Shown piece after piece: positions 13,362 to 13,576 of a DNA stretch of 13,576 nt (within the stretch, counting starts at the first letter, position 1; every line of letters starts with the position of its first letter). The stretch covers positions 1 to 13,576 of the forward strand of contig JAEYWK010000122.1 in NCBI GenBank assembly GCA_023431345.1, read 5' to 3'. Origin of the DNA: Pseudomonadota bacterium. Lineage in GTDB: Bacteria; Myxococcota_A; Polyangia; Polyangiales; Polyangiaceae. Below the pieces are notes generated by a model, which saw nothing but the letters and a program-made list of their open reading frames with translations, searched no databases and was not told the origin of the DNA. A program made the position numbers and the translations under genes.

Positions 13362-13385
13362 CCCCGCTTACCCCATCCCGCCCCC
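13362..13385 (-). promoter_or_regulatory. G-quadruplex-type motif in the hisA leader
   Basis: On the coding (minus) strand there are four G-runs of 5, 3, 4 and 4 bases with loops of 1, 2 and 5 bases (13385 to 13362), fitting the G3+N1-7 rule. The last run is 6 bases from the hisA ATG and also occupies the ribosome-binding position. The motif includes ATG-GGG-TAA (13376-13368), a two-codon frame in the same phase as hisA. Folding in mRNA could limit hisA translation; this is inference, and G-runs are frequent in such genomes. Confidence 0.4.
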
Positions 13386-13421
13386 GGTCTCCACGTAAAC
13401 ATGCCCGTGTCCGTGCCCGTG
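13386..13421 (-). repeat. Degenerate partial copy of the repeat core
   Basis: These 36 bases match 13462-13497 with four mismatches, 76 bp apart, same orientation. Both start (on the + strand) with GGTCTC, then CGTAAAC, then TGCCCGTG-type 6-mer units. Here the array is decayed (GTGTCC interrupts it). It suggests an internal duplication of the core of the right repeat, or an older neighbouring copy. Confidence 0.7.
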
Positions 13422-13444
13422 GGGGGCTGGGGCAGGGCCTAGGG
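13421..13444 (+). other. Second G-quadruplex-type motif upstream of hisA
   Basis: The + strand has G-runs of 6, 4, 3 and 3 with spacers CT, CA and CCTA, meeting the G3+N1-7 definition. It is on the template strand for hisA, about 66-89 bp upstream of the ATG, between the degenerate core copy and the full right repeat. The last G-run is shared with the terminal hairpin of the repeat. Only the sequence pattern is seen; structure or function is not shown. Confidence 0.4.
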
Positions 13445-13576
13445 AGTGTCCCTAAGTTGCTGGTCTCGGCGTAAACGTGCCCGTGCCCGTGCCCGTGCCC
13501 GACGGTCCGTAAGTTGCCGTCGGCGGTATCGGGGCTGGTAGGCCGGGGTTTGTGGCGCGTGCCTGGCACGCGCGCG
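13440..13576 (-). repeat. Interspersed ~135-bp repeat, right copy (inverted)
   Basis: Read on the minus strand, this copy has the same order of parts as 78-210. A hairpin at 13555-13573 has nine perfect base pairs around T13564. CGCGCCACAAACC (13559-13547) and GGCCTACCA (13544-13536) follow, then the odd palindrome ACGGACCGT (13510-13502), four GGGCAC units (13500-13477; the left copy has three), GTTTACG (13476-13470), and a terminal hairpin TAGGG-ACACT-CCCTA (13454-13440). GCAACTTA-[C/G]-GG occurs on both sides of the 6-mer array (13517-13507 and 13460-13450). It lies about 85 bp upstream of hisA. Its far end reaches the window edge, so the element may extend further. Confidence 0.8.

Overview
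The window reads as a typical piece of a high-GC deltaproteobacterial chromosome, most likely a myxobacterium of the Polyangiales/Sorangium type. This is inferred from the strong G/C bias at third codon positions, from secreted lipoproteins that pair Cys-rich modules with Gly/Ala/Ser/Pro-rich linkers, and from GTG starts; no rRNA or other taxonomic marker is present. I see no tRNA, rRNA, CRISPR array, integrase or transposase.

Layout. The left edge (1-210) holds an 18-bp perfect palindrome and one copy of a ~135-bp interspersed repeat. A leftward unrecognised gene (208-1233) ends inside that repeat and is divergent from a rightward DUF4139-type lipoprotein gene (1291-3330). A TTGACA-containing promoter then precedes a rightward group: bolA/ibaG-like, CGFS monothiol glutaredoxin, surE nucleotidase and apt. 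The first two encode the known BolA-Grx4 iron-sulfur partner pair; surE and apt are nucleotide metabolism/salvage enzymes. Next comes a large rightward lipoprotein with four Cys-rich modules and an alpha/beta-hydrolase domain (5690-8284), which converges on the leftward genes.

The leftward genes, in transcription order from the right, are hisA (13355-12624), a TPR + AIM24-like protein (12597-11017), pgsA (11020-10355, ATGA overlap with the TPR gene), a Cys-rich lipoprotein (10216-9728), a FliQ/SctS type III export protein (9728-9474, TAATG overlap) and an EpmA/GenX-type lysyl-tRNA-synthetase paralogue (9468-8296). These form two tightly packed blocks, hisA-TPR/AIM24-pgsA and lipoprotein-sctS-epmA, separated by 138 bp.

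The least ordinary signals are: (1) the same ~135-bp element at both ends of the window in opposite orientation, with conserved hairpins at each end, a (GGGCAC)n array that differs by one unit between copies, and a left copy that contains the stop codon of the neighbouring gene; (2) two G-quadruplex-type motifs upstream of hisA, one of which would lie in the mRNA immediately before the start codon; (3) an EpmA-like protein that carries an N-terminal beta-rich extension which E. coli EpmA lacks, with a changed motif 2; (4) a lone type III export subunit coupled to a lipoprotein; and (5) a TPR-AIM24 protein translationally coupled to a phospholipid synthase. I find no strong case for a complete new multi-gene system; the repeat element is the best candidate for something undescribed.
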